Shown here piece by piece: positions 13,646 to 16,428 of a stretch of DNA of 16,428 bases. This DNA is from JANMDR01 sp031376425 (lineage in GTDB: Bacteria > Pseudomonadota > Gammaproteobacteria > Burkholderiales > Usitatibacteraceae). The stretch covers positions 1 to 16,428 of the forward strand of contig JANMDR010000167.1 in assembly GCA_031376425.1 (NCBI GenBank), read 5' to 3'. The position numbers and the translations under genes were made by a program. The notes beneath the pieces were generated by a model. The model was not told the origin of the DNA and did no database searches. It was given only the letters and a program-made list of their open reading frames with translations. Each line of letters begins with the position of its first letter. Positions within the stretch are counted from its first letter, which is position 1.

Positions 13646-15226
13646 ATGAGCACCTTTACCCGTAAAAACGCTTGGAACAACGGCGGCACGTTCAGTAACC
13701 CTGATCTGCTTTGGTACGCCAAAGGGGTTAATGCGATGATGTCTCGCGCACTGAACGACCGCAATAGTTGGTGGTTCTTTGCAGCAATCCATGCAGAGTA
13801 CTTGCCGGGCACGCCAAATGCGCAACCTGGATTTCCCGGCTGGCAGGCCATCCCGCCTTCACCGCGTGTGCCAACCACGCCACTGCCTTCTAGCGGCGAC
13901 ATCGCCCAGTTCTGGGATCAGTGTCAACACCAGAGTTGGTACTTCCCGCCTTGGCATCGCGGATATTTGATCGCGCTCGAAGCGCAGATCAGGCAAGCCG
14001 TGGTGGCCCTCGGCGGTCCATCAACGTGGGCCTTGCCCTACTGGAACTATTTTGGACCGGCTGCACAGTACAAGATTCCACCTGCGTTCACGCAGAAGAT
14101 GCTCCCTGATGGTGTCACACCGAATCCGCTTTTGGTTACCGCACGTTACGGACCAAAGAGCAATGGGGATATCTTCATTCCAATCCCGCCAGTCTCACAA
14201 AACTGCATGTCCAATAACCTCTATACCGGCAGCAATGCGCAGACACCTCGGCCCGGATTTGGTGGACCACAAACTGGTTTTTCGCATGGCGGCGGGTCGA
14301 GCGGCAACCTTGAAAGCAACCCGCACAATCAAGTGCATGTTGACGTCGGTGGCAATGCACCCAGCGGTTCGCTTTATGGGTTAATGAGTGATCCAGGCAC
14401 CGCAGCACTTGACCCGATTTTTTATTTGCACCACGCAAACATTGATCGTATGTGGGCGCATTGGAATGGCAGCAACAAGCCTAATCCAGTGCTTCCGAAC
14501 TGGTTAAAGGGTCCAGCGGGAACTGGTGGAAGGCAGTTTGTCGTGCCGATGCCGGGCGGTGTACCTTGGGTCTATACACCTGCCGCTGTCAATAGTTTGA
14601 GCCAACTAAACTACACCTACGATGATCTAACTGCCGCTACTAAACCACCAGTTATCCGAGACGTGCTTGCAGCAAGGCTGCGGACGTTAGGTGTCGCTGG
14701 CACACGGGCGATTGCACCGACCTCCGATTCACAAGCCGTCAGCACACAAGGAGTAGCTATGGATACCGCAACAGACTCGGAACTCATGGGTGCGCATGAC
14801 GGCGCGCTACAGGTTGAAAGCTCAGGCGCACGCGCGCAAGTGAAGCTTGACGTTGGCAGGAGCCGGGCGCTGTCGGCAAGTCTCAAATCCGCCTCCGTGG
14901 CCGCGCCGCCGGATCGTGCCTATCTGAAACTTGAGAACGTCCGGGGTACGCGAGACGCACAGAGTTTGGGTGTATCCGTCAATGGCCATGCAGCCGGAAC
15001 CGTCGCGCTTTTCGGGCTGAGTCGCGCCACTGTCAAAGATGCCGAACACGGCGGCTCTGGGCTCACCTTTGAATTGGACATCACGGACATCATCGATACG
15101 CTGCATGTTGAAGGCGCGCTAGCCGACGATTCGCTAGACGTAAAAATCTTGCCGAGTCACGCAGTGCAATCGGACGCACCGCTCAGCATTGGACGGGTGA
15201 GCATTTATCGCGAGAGCCACCGATGA
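13646..15226 (+). CDS. Type-3 copper tyrosinase / polyphenol oxidase with C-terminal domain
   Basis: Binuclear copper enzyme that oxidises phenols and catechols to quinones with O2. 526 residues, strong ribosome binding site (AAGGAG, 6 bases before ATG). CuA ligands: His49 (FFAAIHAEY), His95 and His104 (CQHQSWYFPPWHRGYL). CuB ligands: His227 and His231 (NPHNQVHVDVGG) and His262/His263 (LDPIFYLHHANIDRMWAHW). Cys93 stands two residues before His95, the C-x-H arrangement that forms a Cys-His thioether in fungal and molluscan enzymes. After a Ser/Ala-rich linker (about 355-395) comes a beta-rich C-terminal domain (about 397-526) with RAYLKLENVRG, VSVNGHAAGTVALFGLS, FELDITDIIDTL and SIGRVSIYRE, resembling the domain that caps plant and other long polyphenol oxidases. 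No Sec or Tat signal is seen. Its stop overlaps the next gene's start. Base composition is more GC-rich than the left part. Confidence 0.92.
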   Translation: MSTFTRKNAWNNGGTFSNPDLLWYAKGVNAMMSRALNDRNSWWFFAAIHAEYLPGTPNAQPGFPGWQAIPPSPRVPTTPLPSSGDIAQFWDQCQHQSWYFPPWHRGYLIALEAQIRQAVVALGGPSTWALPYWNYFGPAAQYKIPPAFTQKMLPDGVTPNPLLVTARYGPKSNGDIFIPIPPVSQNCMSNNLYTGSNAQTPRPGFGGPQTGFSHGGGSSGNLESNPHNQVHVDVGGNAPSGSLYGLMSDPGTAALDPIFYLHHANIDRMWAHWNGSNKPNPVLPNWLKGPAGTGGRQFVVPMPGGVPWVYTPAAVNSLSQLNYTYDDLTAATKPPVIRDVLAARLRTLGVAGTRAIAPTSDSQAVSTQGVAMDTATDSELMGAHDGALQVESSGARAQVKLDVGRSRALSASLKSASVAAPPDRAYLKLENVRGTRDAQSLGVSVNGHAAGTVALFGLSRATVKDAEHGGSGLTFELDITDIIDTLHVEGALADDSLDVKILPSHAVQSDAPLSIGRVSIYRESHR

Positions 15227-16026
15227 CCGAACAAGCCCGATCACGCGATCGGGTTACGAAAGTAATTGTCGTGTTAACCGTGATCGCTTGGGTCGTCCTG
15301 CTGATCAACCACAGCACCCATGGTATCGAGACCATCAATTCAATTTGCTCGGCAGCTCGCAACGGCTCATTGTTGCTCGCTGTCGACACGCTACTCGCGT
15401 TCACGTCGATTTCGTCGCTCGTGCTGGGTTGGCTGCTGATGATGGCAGCGATGATGCTGCCAACGTTAACAGCGCCGATATTCCACGTTTACGAACGCAG
15501 CTTTAAGCATCGGCGCTTTCGCTCTTTGAGCTTATTCATGGCCGGATACAGCATGGTTTGGATGCTCGTAGGCGTATCCATGTTGGCTGCACAGCTCGGC
15601 GTAAACGCACTATTTCCCGGCTCGTACTGGCCAGCGGTTTTCGTGGGGGTTGTAGCTTTCGTTTGGCAATGCTCGCCGGTTAAGCAACTCTGCCTGAATC
15701 GCAACCACAACCATGCAGAGCTAGCCGCTTTCGGCCGCGCGGCGGATCTCAGTGCGTTGAAGTTCGGGATCACGCACGGGCTCTGGTGCGTAGGCTCCTG
15801 CTGGGCATTAATGCTCTTGCCTATGATGCTCATTGACGGACACCTGCTGGCTATGATTACTGTAAGTATCGTGATGATTGGCGAACGTATCGAAAGCCCG
15901 CAACCGCTGGTCTGGCGTGTGCGCGGCCTTGGGAAGTTAGTGCGGATTGTAATGAGTGCGATTGGGTCGATGCAGATTGGTTTTGGGGGGCAGTCCCATT
16001 CGGCACGGCACTCAAACAATGGGTGA
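15223..16026 (+). CDS. DUF2182 multi-pass membrane protein, predicted metal-binding
   Basis: 267 residues with about six hydrophobic segments (roughly 12-30, 50-80, 103-125, 135-150, 186-205, 206-220). It carries the signature stretches of DUF2182 (annotated as predicted metal-binding integral membrane protein): LLMMAAMMLPT (71-81), WQCSPVKQLCL (148-158) and HGLWCVGSCWALMLLP (185-200). The conserved Cys and His residues (Cys150, Cys157, His185, Cys189, Cys193) plus many Met could bind copper. The ATG overlaps the tyrosinase stop codon (ATGA, 15223-15226), so the two are translationally coupled and very likely act together. Copper supply to the tyrosinase, or handling of electrons or quinones at the membrane, are possible roles (inference); no function is established to my knowledge. 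Confidence 0.85.
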   Translation: MTEQARSRDRVTKVIVVLTVIAWVVLLINHSTHGIETINSICSAARNGSLLLAVDTLLAFTSISSLVLGWLLMMAAMMLPTLTAPIFHVYERSFKHRRFRSLSLFMAGYSMVWMLVGVSMLAAQLGVNALFPGSYWPAVFVGVVAFVWQCSPVKQLCLNRNHNHAELAAFGRAADLSALKFGITHGLWCVGSCWALMLLPMMLIDGHLLAMITVSIVMIGERIESPQPLVWRVRGLGKLVRIVMSAIGSMQIGFGGQSHSARHSNNG

Positions 16027-16428
16027 GAGACCGCGTTCAAGTTTTGCAGCACTGACCAGGCGTAGCGAATTGAGACCATTGATTGTTTGAACAAGCGCAA
16101 TCATATTTGTAACTTGGATGTTTGATCACGGGCATCCGCGTAACAAGACGTTGATCATCGACTCATCTGCTACCGCACAGCCTTCCGCGCGTTCGCAGGT
16201 TTTCTGTGCAGACCCAAAAGCATCATTCATTGGCTTGAGTCACTTGTCCCTTGGTCAAGCCCAAGCGCTTCTCGGACTTCCATTTAGAAGACCTCTGCAC
16301 AACCACATAAAACCCGATGAATTTGAGCGCTAGCGCAGCGTTGAAGAATTTCTAAGTTGATTGAGCGAAATCAATGTACTTTTCGCAGTTAAATCACGCG
16401 CCTTTGCGCTTGTTAGTCGTTATTTTCT
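16027..16428. other. 400 bp without a convincing gene
   Basis: The region after the DUF2182 gene holds only short frames with no recognisable motif and no good ribosome binding site (for example 16118-16333). No clear terminator hairpin with a T-run is seen after 16026. The last 90 bases are AT-rich and may be the leader of a gene beyond the window. Confidence 0.4.

Noticed and set aside
15489..16100. Long minus-strand frame of 203 residues opposite the DUF2182 gene
   Set aside because: It lies antisense to a well-supported membrane protein gene, has no recognisable domain, and its composition is that of a shadow frame.
16118..16333. 71-residue plus-strand ORF after the DUF2182 gene
   Set aside because: No ribosome binding site, no recognisable motif, and composition typical of a random frame.
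16353..16372. FNR/CRP-like dyad TTGAT...ATCAA near the right end
   Set aside because: The half sites are 8 bases apart, whereas FNR needs 4, and no downstream gene is visible to support it.
1..16428. CRISPR arrays, tRNA, rRNA, insertion sequences
   Set aside because: No regularly spaced repeats, no tRNA cloverleaf or rRNA segments, and no transposase were recognised; the only direct repeat is the two-copy integron segment.

Overview
The window looks like a betaproteobacterial chromosome. The sigma-E protein has the conserved core MSDREVDQQLVERAQ at its N-terminus and ends LDTAKDRRW, as in many Betaproteobacteria. The rpoE-rseA-rseB operon sits divergently from nadB. GC is moderate in the left two thirds and appears higher over the tyrosinase operon at the right. 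The assignment to class is an inference from a few protein sequences; I cannot name a genus.

Left part (1-9918), core-like: rseB (cut by the window edge), rseA and rpoE run leftward as one envelope-stress operon, with a candidate sigma-E promoter in front. Divergent from it, nadB (first step of de novo NAD synthesis) is followed 8 bp later by nnr (repair of damaged NAD(P)H hydrates), so NAD synthesis and NAD repair are probably co-transcribed. Then come a soluble PAS-PAS histidine kinase without an adjacent response regulator and a large membrane protein fused to a spermidine-synthase-like domain.

Middle part (about 10017-12642), an integron relic: two broken 5' ends of an integron integrase gene (intI), both on the minus strand, each head a duplicated segment of about 290-325 bp that runs through the integrase start into an attI-like region. 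To the right of the first copy are a truncated-haemoglobin gene, a long attC site and a small protein of unknown function. To the right of the second copy are a GTTAGAC core site, a small exported protein and a short attC site. The layout (intI leftward, cassettes rightward, attC sites after the ORFs) is that of a chromosomal integron whose platform was duplicated and then decayed. No functional integrase is in view.

Right part (12643-16428): about 1 kb with at most one doubtful ORF, then a two-gene operon encoding a type-3 copper tyrosinase (all six histidines visible, a Cys-x-His motif, a C-terminal cap-like domain and no export signal) and, overlapping by ATGA, a DUF2182 multi-pass membrane protein. 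This operon is the best candidate for a little-described functional pair. The last 400 bp show no convincing gene.
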